Assembly: GCF_905475395.1 (NCBI RefSeq)
Contig: NC_058340.1
Span: forward strand, 54,166,181-54,230,180
Reading direction: 5' to 3'
Origin: Chrysoperla carnea
Lineage: Eukaryota > Arthropoda > Insecta > Neuroptera > Chrysopidae
DNA: 64,000 nt
Shown here: positions 45,540 through 58,965 of the stretch, in pieces
Layout of the letters: each line of letters opens with the position of its first letter
Position numbering within the stretch: the first letter of the stretch is position 1
Made by a program: the position numbers and the translations under genes
The notes under the pieces: generated by a model
Told to the model about the DNA's origin: nothing
Databases searched by the model: none
Seen by the model: only the letters and a program-made list of their open reading frames with translations

Positions 45540-47477
45540 CATGAAATTTTAATCGAAAAATATAATAGAATGACCTTTATATTTTTGTAACTGTACATGT
45601 TTTCATTTTACTGATAAAAATTACCTTATCTAATACGGAAATAACACCCTAAAATAATTTCAACATTTTCATATTAAAATACATAATTATTACAAATTTA
45701 TTAATAAGTCAGCCTGACAAGTAATTTTTAATTTAATTTTTTTTTTTTTTATATAATTTTAAGTACTAAACTTTTTTAATTAAGGTAATGTTAATAATTT
45801 CCATATGTAATTCATTTAATTGTAAAAAATTTTCCATTTTCAGACCATACATATTATCAAGTTTCTGACATGATTTTAGTTTGATAATGAATAAATATTT
45901 TAAACACGAAGATACATTTTGAAAATATGAGCACGAACTTTTCATGTCCCAAGGTAATTAGACAATCAATTTCTTTGATATTGCATACTCATTTTTCAAA
46001 TAATAATCGAGTTAATGAAGATTTCCTCTCTTTATTTTCAAGAAATGAACTTCTTTGATGAACATTTATTTTAATGTTTTTACAATTGTTACAAATATTT
46101 TTTAAGTTTAAAAGGTATAGATCGAATTTCCCATCTTTTCGGCGTGTTTGATGATTCGCTATAACTTTAAGGTAAAGTAACTTATCTATTCGCCATTTTT
46201 CAATTGTTTATTCTTTATCAATGATATAAATGACAGTCTGATCAAATTGTTCACACTAAGCTAAAATTATTATTTAAAAAAATCTTAAGAATTCGGATTA
46301 ATCGTAGTCAACGGATCTTTCAAATTGGAATAAAAGTCTATTATAATTCAAAATTTAATGACTCTCAAACTCCTTGAAATCAGTTTTAGAGTATTTCGTC
46401 TTATTTCTAGTATGGAAACTTGTAGCTGATATCTTTCAAATATTTCTCTTAATTTTATAAAATTGAGAAGGGTAAACTATTGATCTCATGTTTTTTATGT
46501 AAAATTTTTTTGAGTATGCATGCCAGTCTTTAATAATAATTTAAAATAAGTTTCAATCTTATTAATCAACATTGGATAAATTTCACTCAAAACGATGTTT
46601 CAATTAAAAACTATTACCTTAATTTTTAAAGCATGAGTTTGTTTAAAACATAAGTGCAATATTTCAGGATTAAGCTATGTAAAGTTATTTTTAAATATTA
46701 GAAAAGTTGAGCTTTTATAAAATAATTTGAATAAATCAGATTCCAGTTGAAATAATTGTAAGCTGTTGTGAATTTTATCTAATGTGACTACGCCGTGGCT
46801 TAGTTAACGTCAAAAAAGCACATATTTTTTTATCTCAGCCCAACATCAAGATAATATTTTAAATGAACTTAAAATATTTATTTTAAGTCATTAATACACT
46901 ACAGCTAAATTTTATCCAATTAGCAAAATCTAGACTAGCTTTAGCATGTAAATTTGCTCTACAAACTAGCGTAATAAAGTTGTTTCAATTGTACGTAGCA
47001 ATAAGTACTAACTAGATTAATAGCTAGCTTTATGTATACTTTATCTAAGTTCAGTATGAACAACAGTTCTATAATGTTTGTCTAACTAGAAAAAAGTGTT
47101 GTCTGTTCTTTATCGTTTTAATCTATTCCCATCTCCGATGGGTCTTGGTAACAATTTCTTCAATCCCATGTTTTACTATCCTAGTGTTTGTGTTTTCCTC
47201 ATTTATTTTTAAAATTTTTGTTTTTATTTGATGTCTGTAACATATCAATAATCTGTTAATCCCAAAATAACCCTTGCCTTGGTTTCCAGACATGAAAATA
47301 TACCTGGCTATATAAGTATTTTATTTCAAAAACTATAATTGAGTTGAAAATTTAAAATTTCTTGTGATTTTATATTGAGAAGAACAGACTCTGAATGCGG
47401 CAAAAAGTATACATAATTTAAAATTAAAAAAGGTTTGTATTTAAATAAAAACATTTCATACGCAAAGAAAATTTACT

Positions 47478-47483
47478 TTTATT
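47478..47483 (-). terminator. Poly(A) signal AATAAA of dalao
   Basis: AATAAA on the minus strand about 110 nt beyond the TAA stop at 47594. Confidence 0.5.
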
Positions 47484-47593
47484 ATTGTTTTAAAATTAAT
47501 TAAAATATGTGTGTTAAAAAAACATTTAATTACAAAAATTAATTACCTGTTTATACCATTAAATAAAAATTTCATATAGGTAAGTATGTCTAA

Positions 47594-50500
47594 TTAATCT
47601 TTATTTTCATTTTTTTCATTGTCTTCATTTTTCTTGGTATCTGTAAAAAGAAAGTTGTTTTTTATTCACTGTTCATTAAAATCGTTATATTTTATTTTTT
47701 GTACCTTTTCCATCATCTTTGTTCGAATCTGAAGGATTTGAGTCTTCATTATGAGCTCCATCAGCTGACGGTGGACCTGCCGCTGTTGGATGATATGGAG
47801 CATCACCTGGACCACCAGGTCCAGGTCCTTCAAGTGGCCCTGGTCCTGCAGGTGGATGGCCTGGATGAAAATGTGGATGCGGTGGTCTGCCCATTGCATG
47901 AGGTGGATACTGAGGGTATTGTGGATGATGATAATATGGATGCGGAGGATATTGGGGGTAAAAATGGGGTGGTTGTTGTTGAGAATATGGAGGATATCCT
48001 CCGGGAACACCGGGATGTGGTGGTCTTGGTGGTAGCGGTACTGACTGTGGACTGCCTTGAGGTCCTGGGAATGATCCCGGTTGCTGTTGATAAACAACGC
48101 CTGGTCCTGGTGGTGGAGGAGGTTGCATGTGTGGTGGAGGTTGCATGTGAGGTGGTGGAGGCCCTCCTGGTTGATTTGGAGGAGGAAGGTTACCTGGTGG
48201 AGGATGTACACCGTGAGTAGGAGGACCGGGTGGCCCTGGAGGTCCATGCATTCCATGAGGTTGGGGTGGGGCGGGCCCTGGCATAGCTTGAGTATGGGGA
48301 GGCATACCAGGATGAGGATGGGGAGAGCCTGGTTGCATTTGAAGTGGTGGTCCATGTGGTGGTGGCCCATGCGGCATCATTTGTGGCATTGGCTGTTGTG
48401 CAGGCGGTGGAGGTTGTTGAGATTGTTCTTGAGTAGGAGGCATTGCACCAGGTGGTGGTTGCTGTGATATACAAAACTAGTTATCTTAAGAACTTCCTAA
48501 ACTTTTTTTAAACAAATTTCATAGTAAGTAAATCAAGTTACTTTTTAAAATTAGTGAAATTATCTACACTTGATTTGTATCTATTAAATCGCTATATCAT
48601 GCTCATGATATATTTTATGGATTAGTTGTGTAATGGGATAGCGTATTTAAGTAAAATTGGTTATAATTCAAGAGGATGATAGGAAATGACCCTTTTTCAA
48701 GTTTCAAAAAAGTCGCTGGATTTTCGAAATTTTTTAAAAGATGTACGTAACTTTTTTAAATTTGTTTAGGACATATGTCAGATAATTGCATCGACATTTT
48801 AATACTCGTCAAATATATCATCCTATCTGCCGTTTTACACCAAGATTCGGTTTCGTAACTTCCAATCAGAAGGGAGATATAAACCTTCAAAAATTGAAAC
48901 AACTCTAGAGAGGTTTTATTCGACATAGGGCATCGTGCAACATGGACATATAGATAGCGTATATAATAGACCGCTAGCACTTTGCATTTCCATTTATCTT
49001 CTTACTACAAATTATTGTTGTATACCTGATTGTGGGGTGGCAAGTGAGGTGCACTATGCATAGGAGGTGGTTGTTGCTGCATTGGTGGATGGCCTGGTGG
49101 ATTATGTTGTATATGTGAATGAGGTGGTGTTGTTTCCATTGGCACAGGCGAAGCAGATGATTGCGGGGGTTGTTGATTTAATATCGGACGTGTCGGTTCG
49201 GGAGGTCCAACCTTCGATGATGGTTCATTATTTACAGTATTATTAGCACTGTTAGCGTTACTGCCACCATGCATACCACTTGATGAAGAGCTATCTTGAC
49301 TATTATCACGATCCATTTCACCAGCTGATTTTTGAGGATTATCTTGTTCCATTGGCTGAAGAAGTGTAGCAACAAAATATTATAGTAATAAATGGATATT
49401 CTATAAAATTTACTTTTAATTCATGCTTGTAATACTTGATGATAGGTAAGTATTCTACGGAAAAATTTACAAAAAAAAAAAAAAACAACATGCTTCATTT
49501 TTTTAAAGTTAGTTATACATTTATAATTTTACGACCATATGACCTCAATTTATCTTGGAGTGACGATAAAAATTATAAAAATGATCAGGCGTGAGTAGGT
49601 GAAAAAGTTTAGTATTCGAAAATAAAATCCCAAATACTATGTTGAACGTAATTAAGACGTTTGAGGAATATAATATATCAGAAGCTTTCAAACACTTGCC
49701 GACAGAAATTAATTAAAGTATTTGTTTTTTTAATGATACTACATTTCTTAATAAATAAATAAATAGTCCGGTAAAATTTACAGAAATTATAGAAGAATAA
49801 AACAAAAAGTTTCAATGGTCACAAACATCAAAAGTTCTTTTGTTTTTCAAAAGCTGTATTTATATATTGTATACTTTTGTCTACATTACAAAGTTTCCAT
49901 ATCGTGAAAATTACATTAACTAAATTTTGTGTGGTAAAAAGGTAATTGTATGAAAAACTAAATATCATTTTGTCTGACACCCTGTTTGTTGCCTGACACC
50001 TTAACAATTTTTGCTTTCAGGGAGTCGGTCGAAAGGACATCTTGCTTTGTTGAGAATCGGACAAAATGATTTTTGAATTTTCTATTCAATTATATTCTTA
50101 TTTTAAAGCGCCCTCAATGAAAATTCATCTATTTTAAACTTGCAACGCAATCGAAGCTCTCTGAAGAGAACGAGAACTCCTCGGCTCATTATGATTGTTT
50201 TCAACCATGAGTTTTCGTACAGGAAGAATTTGTTTGGTACGACATTTACAATAGCCTCTCAAATTTCTAATCGTAAATTACTGTCTAACGCTACGTCTAG
50301 AAGCAAGAATTAAAAAAAATTTCGATCGCCATAAGCCCCGAATTAAAACCCTTTTTGCAATAAGTTTTGTTTCCCAAAAATCTTTAATTAATAATAGCAA
50401 CTTTAATTCTTGGTTACAATAAAACTGGAAAAGTCTGAAAAATTGTAATTATTCGTGCGGTTTTAATATTAAAATATTTTAAAATTACATTTCACATAAA

Positions 50501-53500
50501 ACATTTTCATAAAAATAAAAAACAAAACAAAAATATAAATTTAAAATTGTTTTCATAATTTTAAACAAATTGTTTAAAATCAGAATATACAATCATTACT
50601 TATAACAGAATAAAATCTACTGAAACATCGATTTTCCGTTCATTGGTGAACATGTGTTTTAATAGAATACCCTAGATTTCGTCAACAATAGTAATAATAC
50701 AAGTTGAACTCTGTTCAAAAAGGAAATTATGGAGTATTAGGGTATGCATTCGATGTTTTTCGCTGTGCATTATTTCGTATGTCGTAAATTATCTGTGAAT
50801 AATTTATAGTAAAATTACAAATTAATGCTCGTCCCAAAGAAACTAATACCATAATACTAATAATACCATAACCATATTTGTACTTATACATCCATCCCTT
50901 TTTGACTCCTCTGCGATTACTAATTGAAAGAAAAAAAGATTGTTAATCTCTTGCCCTTACACTTAGTCTACTAAGAACTCTAAAATTTTAGAGTTGCGGT
51001 GAGAGATCGTCTACAGAAAAACGTTATTCCTATTATTTCAGTTAATTTACTGCAAGAAAAGGCACTCCATCAAATATGGTGGACCTATTTTAAGCCTTTT
51101 TAGGAATTGATTTATTATAAAACTATTCTAAGCTAAAAATTATTTTTTCTACTCTGAAGTTCTTTTAGAAAGTCTCAATGAACGGAAAATCATTAATACA
51201 TTAAAAGATTACATAACCCAATCTATTGATGATTCTGAATTGTATTAAGTGAGATAGTTCTGAGAGAATGAAAAAGGTAAGATTTGTTTGCCAGATAGAC
51301 AAACTGTCTCGAAATTTAAAAGATGATAAAATTACTTTTACAACTTTTATTTTTTATTAGCAAATTATCCACTTTTATTTTATAAAATTGTTGAAATTTT
51401 GTTGATTATTTATTTTTTTATTAGGAACATTTTTTTATATATAAACTTTTGTTCTATCTATAACGGTTTACAAGATGAGTCCTACGGATCCAAGACCCAA
51501 TTAACCTAAGTTGTTTATTTACAAACTCGACCCCGTTTTACTCTTTTTAGCTTGATATCTCTTTTCGTTTTTGAGTTATCGTGCTTACAGACGGGCAGAC
51601 AATCGGAAATGTACTAATTAGGTGATTTTATGAACACCTATACCAAAATTTTTTTGCTAGCATCAATATTTTTAAGCGTTACAAACTTGGGACTAAACTT
51701 AACATACTATGATATATTTCATATATACATGGTATAAAAACACACTTTAGAATAATGTATTGCAATTTATTCCTTACTTATATCTATAACAATTGGCTTC
51801 GGTACAAAACAAAAGAAATTATTTTTGTTTAAAAATTATTAAATTATTAAATCTATTTTTTTAGATTGAAAGAATCGTCTGTGTGTCACATTTTCTCTAT
51901 ATTATCAAAATTACCTCACTTAATCCAATTTTGATATTTGTTTTGCTACGTATAGATTGGGCTATTAAATATGAGGTTTGGTTTAATTAGTAATTTTATT
52001 AAAATTATTGACCTATTAAAATAATTTGGCGCATTATACATTCAGCAAATCACACTTTTATTATTAAAAAAAAAAAAAAAAAAACGTTAAGATATTATGA
52101 AAATGTACTCAAAACAAAAAATAAATAATTCAAACAAATTAAGAAAGTTTTGTTATTAGTGTTAGATGCGAGGCGATTTACCTGAATAAAATGAAGTTCT
52201 ACCATCTGTTTAGATGCGACAGAACACAAGGCATCCTTTACTATCTACATAACATACTATTAGACTATCTCATTTGAAGAAAACATTATTTTGATAATTA
52301 TCATTTTGATTTTGAAAATGAATGTCTGTCTTGCTATAAGATCTTGCTCTTGTAATACCAAATTTTGATCGAGTGAAGAGCTTGTTGCAGTAGCGTAAAG
52401 GTAGACAAGACATGCTTACTTTCCACCAGATTAGAAAATGCTTTACTAGATATTATATGTTTTAATTATTGAACTACTAAATTTGACGTTAAGGGGGGCA
52501 TTTTGATTTGCGGGTTGTTCATTAATGTATGCTTCTGAATTCTTCTGCGTAATTTACTTTAATATAAAATTATTTCCACCCGGTTTTTCCAACCACTAAG
52601 ATGAATTTACCCACCCTATCTTGACTGTTTAAAAAAATTTAGACGAATCCTTTACTTCATTTGATTTAATAACTTTTGCGTTTTTAAAATATAGTTTAAA
52701 GAGAGAAATTTTCTAAAATTTTTATCTGTAACAAAAAAGTTATTTTGAAAAATCATGAACCTTAAAAATCTCAGCTCCTCAAACTGAGAAATTGAGGTTT
52801 TACGAAAGCATTTTTTAGGTTTTTTAATTGCATCAAAAGGCTAACATTGCAGATAATGTTGAAAAATTAAATTTTTATTCTTGCTAATATATTCTACACG
52901 TCTTGACTTTCCGTACTAACGCAAGAACTTCTGTATGCGATCAAAACTTGGTGGTTCAAGTTCTTCTAATATTTTAGCAACAAACAATTTTATTAGAACA
53001 AAAGTTGTTTTTGTTTTCTTAAAGTAAGATATACTTAATTTATTTTTAAATAAAATATTTTATTTAAAAAAAAAAGAAACACTTGTGAAAATTACACAAA
53101 GCATTCTTAAGTTTTCTTTGTGTATTTTCCAAATCAAACAAAAAAATTTACATATTTATTTTAGTTCATTGTAATAAGCAGTATTCAAAATCGCCTAGAT
53201 TTAAATTTAGAATTAAATCTAAATACCAATAAAAAAAGTCTATAAAAATTATGTTTTGTTACCAGTGATAATTTTTAATTTTTCTGATTGGTTATTTATT
53301 AAATCTCGCATTATAAGAAAAATGGCTTGGTTAACTTGGTAAAATTAGACGTATCCTTTTTTTAAAAAAATCTCTAGGAATACAAACAAGGTTCCATGTT
53401 ATAAAAGTAAAAGTAGTTTAATTTTTACGTCCTAGCTTCTCCTAAATAAATATCAGTTATTAGAATTAAGATTTTTATTTTAAATACTGCCTTCAATTGA

Positions 53501-56500
53501 TTATAACTCTATACCACGAAAAAAAATCTTTTATTTTTCATTAAATAATAAAATAAATAAAACGTAAACAGAATTTAAAAAAAATATATATTAATGAGGC
53601 CAATCATACTAAAAAAACTTGTGCTTAAAAGCTTTTCTAAACTACACTAATTTCTATGTTTTGATTCAGATTACTAAAACAATACAATTAAAATTGGACT
53701 AAAAAGTTTAAACAAGCGTTTTCGAAAATTTTAGTTATTTTAATTTTCATAAATAATTTTAATTCGTAAAAAATTACTAATAAACCACGAATCTTTCCAA
53801 GAATCCAAATAAACTTGAATAAAATTAAAACGTGAGAATTTTGTGTATACATAGAAGAGATGCTATGATAAAGTATTTCTGCATCCCTTAAATATTTTTC
53901 CAACCAAAAATAATATGTAACATTACAAGGGTAGAAAGTTTAACTTCGAATCAAGCATCATTATCGCGCAGTTCAGGGCCCTAAAACTTTCTGCCCTTGT
54001 GATGTATACTATTTTTCTTTATTTTCGACGTCGTCCATCATTCTTGTAAACATGGATTTTGAAACTTTTTGTAGCATTTAGCTAAAATTATTCAATTTTG
54101 TTCGCAGTGAAAAATGTTTGAATAATAAGCAGTAGAAAATTAAATCTTTCTGCATTGAACAGTTCTCAAGTTACGACTAATGCACTTGGTCTGTTTTCCC
54201 TCATGCCTTATACTCTCCACCGTTTTTATGTAGCTTTCCAGCGGCAATAAGCATCTAATTTATCTTCTATACCACCCTACCGCCTTTATTATTACATTTT
54301 TGGCTTATTAATAAACTAGTTTAGAAATAGTTAAATTTCGTCTAACTTGTTTTCGATAACGCTTGAATATTTTTGAAAATTTTCGACCACTCAAGAAATT
54401 AGAGTAGTTAAAAAAACTACACATAAATTTAGTTTTAAATAATTTACATAAACAAAATTTTTGTATAACATTTACATAATTTGTTTCTAAAAAATGGAAA
54501 TATCCGATACATATTTTCTCATAAGAATTAGAAAATTTTAATATCTTCTAGATATCAAGACACATTAAATTTTTAAAAAATGTGCCTTAATATCAACTCT
54601 CGTTCGTATATGAGAAAATAATTTTTAAAAACACATTTTTAAATAAAAATCAAAAGAATAAAAACTAAGTTCTAAATTAATTAATTTATCCAAGATGAAG
54701 TAGTAATTTGTGTTGAACTTACTTCTTGATTTGAATGTCCATCTTCGGATGTAGCATTAACAGCAGCTGGTACTGGTTCAGCTGTTGAAGACATAGTATC
54801 TTCATTTGAGCGTGGTTTATTTCCATCTTCATTACCTTTCGTACGTTCTTTACGCAATAATTCATATTGTCGATCAACCATTTTTTGGAATGTATCTTCA
54901 TCAACAGCTTGACGACAATGCTAAATATTTTAGAACAAAACAGTATATGCATTAAAAAATTAAAAGTATTAAATATGGAAATAGTAAATTAAATCATATA
55001 TTTGCATTGCTACACAGCATTTTGTAGGCCAGGCAGAGCTGCAGTCCAGACCCAGAATGTCGGTGGTTATTCTTTTAAATGATATTTCATAACTGATAAC
55101 TAACAATTTTAATTTTGTATGTGGCTTTATCTTGGCGAGTCGGAAATATTTTTTATTTGAAACAAGTGAAAACAAACAATTGAGTTAATTGTTGAAATAC
55201 CCTATATAGAAAGTGATGAATGTGAGAGCTTGCAGTAGTTTTTTTTTAAATTAGTAGAGTTTAAAATACCAACACAATTATGTCGGCCTTTCAGCCACCA
55301 TTTAAATGGTTTTCCAAAATTTCGAAAGACTAGAATTTTTTCGTTTTTCGAGACCACTGGTTGAAGCTACCTGCAAATTTTTAACGCCCTATCTTTTATA
55401 GTTTTTACCCTCACGAGTAAACAGTGATGTTTACGAAAAAAGATGTTATCAATCTCGCTATAATGAAGTTTCAGTCTCAGTTCAGACTTGCGATTAATGA
55501 TTTATAATTGTTGAAAATTTAAATTTTAATGATTACGTGACAAACCTTTTTCAATTCTTCTTGAAATAATTCACTACTTTCAATAAATTTACGTTTTTTC
55601 GCTTCAAATTTTTTCTCAATTTGTTGTAATTCAGCCTCAAGTTTTTCCTGATGCATTGTTAATGATAATACTTGACGCTTTAATACTTGCATTCGAGCAG
55701 TAGTTACAACAGATCTAACATCCGGTACAACCGTATCTGAAAATATTTCATTTATCAAACGATGATTACGTAAATAACGAGCATATGCAACATGTTTCAC
55801 AGAATATCCATCATCTTGATCTGAAAAATAAAATAATATTTAAATTAATTTAGTATATATACTAGAAACAGCTGGAATTCTGAAATGCCCACCCAAAGAT
55901 TAAGTTTAAAGAGACTCACGAAAAAAATTCTTTTTTGGGAATTATTATCGGTAATATAAAGTTTTTGAGGTCAATCGGAAGTAGGGCACTTTTGAAATTC
56001 CAGCCATAGTAATAAAATTTAACTTACCATCTTCGTCTTCAGCAGGTTGAATATCAATTCGACGGTCTGTAGATGATGATTTCCCTGTTGTTTGTCTGGC
56101 ATCATGAGGCTCTCGTTCATCTGAGGACGGTTGGGCTAATATAAAATGACATTTGGAAAAACCTTGGTTCATTTTAAAACCTTGGTGATATTGTAAATTT
56201 TACTTACCTGATTTGCCACGATTTTTAGCAGCTATATAAGCTAAATATGCTGGTGAATTATGGTAAGTTTTCAATGATTTTTCATACTCAATCTAGAAAA
56301 TTTTCCATTAAATATAATACACAACTTCTATTCACAGGCAACATTGTTGCATCAGTTAGCTTAGAGAAAAAAATAGACGGATTAAACTTTTGTCGAGAGG
56401 TGATATATTTTAATGTGGTTTTATAGACAGACTGGCCACGGATTAAGATCCTGATCAAGAACCGAATCCGATGGCAAAAACTCGTTGAAGCCTTATGCTC

Positions 56501-58706
56501 TATCAAGAATTTTCAATTCCTATTATTATATTAGACTAGAAAAATTATAAAACAAAGGTAAAAATAGGTTCGAAAACCTGGGACAGTTAAAACTACTTTA
56601 ATTTTTTCTCTTAATTTAACTGATAAAAACAATCTTTGTCTAGAAATAAAAGTATGCAGAAAGCTGTAACAGAAGTCATGTTTAGAATCAATATTTCAAA
56701 AATAATAATTTACTTTTTCTGTTTCATATTCTTCTATGTATTCATTTTTCTCTTCTTCGGGCAAATCTCGCCACATTTGTCCAATGATACGTCCAATTTC
56801 CCATAACTTTAACTCTGGATTCTGTGCTTTCACTATATCCCATATTTTACGACTGTATCTCATATAGGGCATAAGCGGTTTCTCTGGAGGTTTAGGTGGT
56901 TTTGGCAATCTTGGATCATTCTAAATACATAACGATTATGTAAAAACTATTTTCAATATTCGTATAATAACATTTAACCCTTTGTATGCTTGGTGGAATA
57001 AATTTCTTCACATACTCAATTTCAAAGCACTAAAACTTTTTATTTACTAATCCGGTAAAACAAAACGATTTCTGGCATTCCAGTAGTTGATTAATAATAT
57101 ATTCTTTGTATAGACTAACACATTCAAAATAGTTGTACTACTACAATTGAGTTGAGAGGATACTCTTAAACTTACACAGAATGTAATAAATCAGGCTAGG
57201 CATGTTGCTTTTGGGTGCTTTAGTTATCCAAGCAAAAAAAAATTTGTTACTATTTGGGCTCTCAGCATTGAGTTTAGACATTGTTTACTCAGATTATGTA
57301 AAACTTAATTCATATAACATAGAACATAGATTAATTTTCATTCTAATCTGAGATCATTCCAAATTTTTCGTATGCTCTCCAACTTGATAATCCAACCAGG
57401 CGTCATATAAAGGGTTTAAAAAATATACATACTGCAGTATTTTTGCCAACTTTCTGTGGTGTAAAATTAACGTTGCCATGAGAACTGTGTACAAATGGAC
57501 TTCCAGCTGGTTCCTTCTAGAAATCGAAACAACATCGTTTAAGAAGCGAAAATTTTACTATTGTGAATAATATAGACAAGTCATTTTTAACGTCACATTC
57601 GTTATAATAAAACAATTATTTTCACATATATATTATCTAACGATACATCATTTGATGACATCTGTTAATTTGTTTGGGCTTTAAAGCGTGATAGATATTA
57701 CTATGTCAAGCGGGCTATGGTCATTAAATGGCCACTGCTACGAAAAAATATCTCTGATCTTCATTTAAGACGATTACTTCAGCTAAAATTAGTTACTAAA
57801 CATTTATTAGCTAACACTTCATCATTTCCACAGAATATTTTGTCGAACATTGTACGATTATTCACTCAATTTCGTCCATAAAGATAAACCGAGTTTGGTA
57901 TTTCAGTCGAATACCTGACTCATAAAAACGCTTCATAATATTTCTATTTTTCAATCACTTAGCGAACGTTATTAACGACTTATACTGCATTAGTAAATAG
58001 ACAAAGAAAAAAAGCACTAACAACGAGTCAGCTGTCGAATGAAAAACTGGAAAAGGTGGGAAAACTAGAAATTAAATATCGATGGAAATGAATTTTATAA
58101 TTCGGTAGTTTTTGGGGCCGCTGAACTCGAATGTCACAACGAAAATGGCCCCTGAAATACCTGGTGCCCACGGTGAGAAGTATACACCTCGCCTCTTTGA
58201 GTTTGACTAGAATATGTAACATATTTCATCGGAACTCGTTACTCGGGTTGTTTTCAGGGTCGTTAAATACGATTACCACTAAAAAATTTACCTTGAGGTA
58301 CTTGATGCTCAGAGCGGACGAAAGGGTGACTACCAAGTACGAAATATGTTACAAATTCTCGTAAAGCTTCGAAAGACATGCGCTTCGTTTTGCCCTCCAT
58401 GGATACCAGGTACCTCGGGAGCCATTTTGGTTGTCATATTCGAGTTCAGCGATCCCAAAAACCATTGACTAACAAAATTAGATTTCCATCTCTATTTAGT
58501 TTCCAGATTTATATTTCTCCCATCATCACTTTTGTTCACAAAGTTTGTATACGAATCGAATGCAAAAAACCGCATCCCAATCCATCATAATGCTCACAAA
58601 ATCGACAGTTCATTGCTTTATTTCTTCGACTAAAATTATTTATTGCAAATTTAACTTACCGTCGATCCAGTTGAGGAATTCGAATTACCCGATGCTCTTA
58701 ATCGTT
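47594..58706 (-). CDS. dalao: Dalao/BAP111/SMARCE1 HMG-box subunit of the Brahma (SWI/SNF) complex (5' end incomplete)
   Basis: Exons on the minus strand: 58706-58660, 57516-57433, 56920-56714, 56292-56208, 56135-56028, 55820-55546, 54920-54723, 49355-49026, 48461-47705 and 47640-47594. All phases agree, giving at least 711 aa to the TAA stop. The HMG box is in the third and fourth exons ([58 protein letters not shown]). The 55820 exon holds the conserved coiled-coil block ([31 protein letters not shown]). The last large exon is a Pro/Gly/Gln/His-rich tail. The protein binds DNA through the HMG box within nucleosome-remodelling complexes. An alternative 3' end arises if the last intron (donor AAAAG|GTACAA) is retained, ending in KGTKNKI. 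The first coding exon, upstream of 58706, is unresolved (see 61824-61866). Confidence 0.92.
51430..51740 (+). repeat. Dispersed 'AATTAGGTGATTTTATGAAC' repeat, longer copy
   Basis: Contains, in order, TCCAAGACCCAATTAACCTA, AACTCGACCCCGTTTTACTC, TTCGTTTTTGAGTTATCGTG, ACAGACGGGCAGACAATCGG and the conserved 3' part shared with 36943-37078. It is non-coding, and its long conserved phrases are unusual for neutral repeats. Confidence 0.75.
53920..54005. mobile_element. Small palindromic MITE (86 bp)
   Basis: ACATTACAAGGGTAGAAAGT at the left and inverted ACATCACAAGGGCAGAAAGT at the right (20 of 22 positions over the full end), with about 40 bp between. Located in the large dalao intron. Confidence 0.7.
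58045..58530. mobile_element. Long-arm fold-back element in a dalao intron
   Basis: The arms are about 200 bp each. The left has ATCGATGGAAATGAATTTTA, TTTTTGGGGCCGCTGAACTC and AAAATGGCCCCTGAAATACC; the right carries the inverted equivalents (GGATCGCTGAACTCGAATAT, AAAATGGCTCCCGAGGTACC). Several short open frames here come from the repeat, not genes. It is more G+C-rich than the surrounding intron. Confidence 0.85.
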
Positions 58707-58872
58707 CTAGATAATGCAAAAAATATAAAATATGAATTAAAATAATTTGAATATACTAAATCCATAATGAAATCAAATGATTGAACTAAAATTATATGTA
58801 CTACACCAATATATTTTACACAAACGAACGATAACGAACAACACTGAAATATATCCCTATATGAAATATACT

Positions 58873-58965
58873 TACCAGTTGTGGGATCAATATTTTATAT
58901 TTATGTGAACTATTGTATGAATGATTAAAAGCTGATCCTAAGCATTTGTTTATTTGATAAAAAGC
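58873..58965 (-). other. Uncertain exon-like segment upstream of dalao
   Basis: On the minus strand an ATG (58965) opens 31 codons (MAFYQINKCLGSAFNHSYNS and on) that end at a good donor CTG|GTAAGT. Its phase does not fit the next dalao exon (58706), which needs one leftover base. It would fit only if that exon is skipped and 57516 used. It may be a 5' UTR exon, an alternative first exon, or chance. Confidence 0.25.

Larger units (their letters stand above)
44544..47593. other. Intergenic region with one tRNA gene
   Basis: Between the OFD1 start and the Dalao 3' end. It contains the tRNA-Arg gene, a TACAGGGTGC transposon-end-like phrase at 44772, and a possible Tc1/mariner-like 5' remnant starting TGTCCCAAAAGTATTCAGGA at 44927. 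The rest is featureless AT-rich DNA. Confidence 0.55.
49356..54722 (-). other. 5.4-kb dalao intron
   Basis: Lies between the exons ending SNQE (donor GTAAGT at 54722) and starting PMEQDN (acceptor CTTCTTCAG at 49356). It is AT-rich and contains the dispersed repeat at 51430-51740 and a small MITE at 53920-54005. No nested gene was recognised. Confidence 0.75.

Noticed and set aside
45293-45598. Minus-strand frame of 101 codons containing GGDRTHDLWIRSPTRYPLRH
   Set aside because: This is the antisense translation of the tRNA-Arg(UCU) gene, a well-known spurious 'protein' in databases, not a gene.
47666-48474. Several long frames on both strands over the Dalao Pro-rich exon
   Set aside because: They arise from codon bias (CCA/GGT/CAT) of the real exon. 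None joins in phase with neighbouring exons or shows conserved motifs.
54990-55160. Minus-strand frame with [14 protein letters not shown] in a dalao intron
   Set aside because: Short, lacks phase-compatible splice sites and matches no family I know.
58028-58590. Short plus and minus frames around the dalao intron
   Set aside because: They fall in the two arms of a fold-back transposon and mirror each other.
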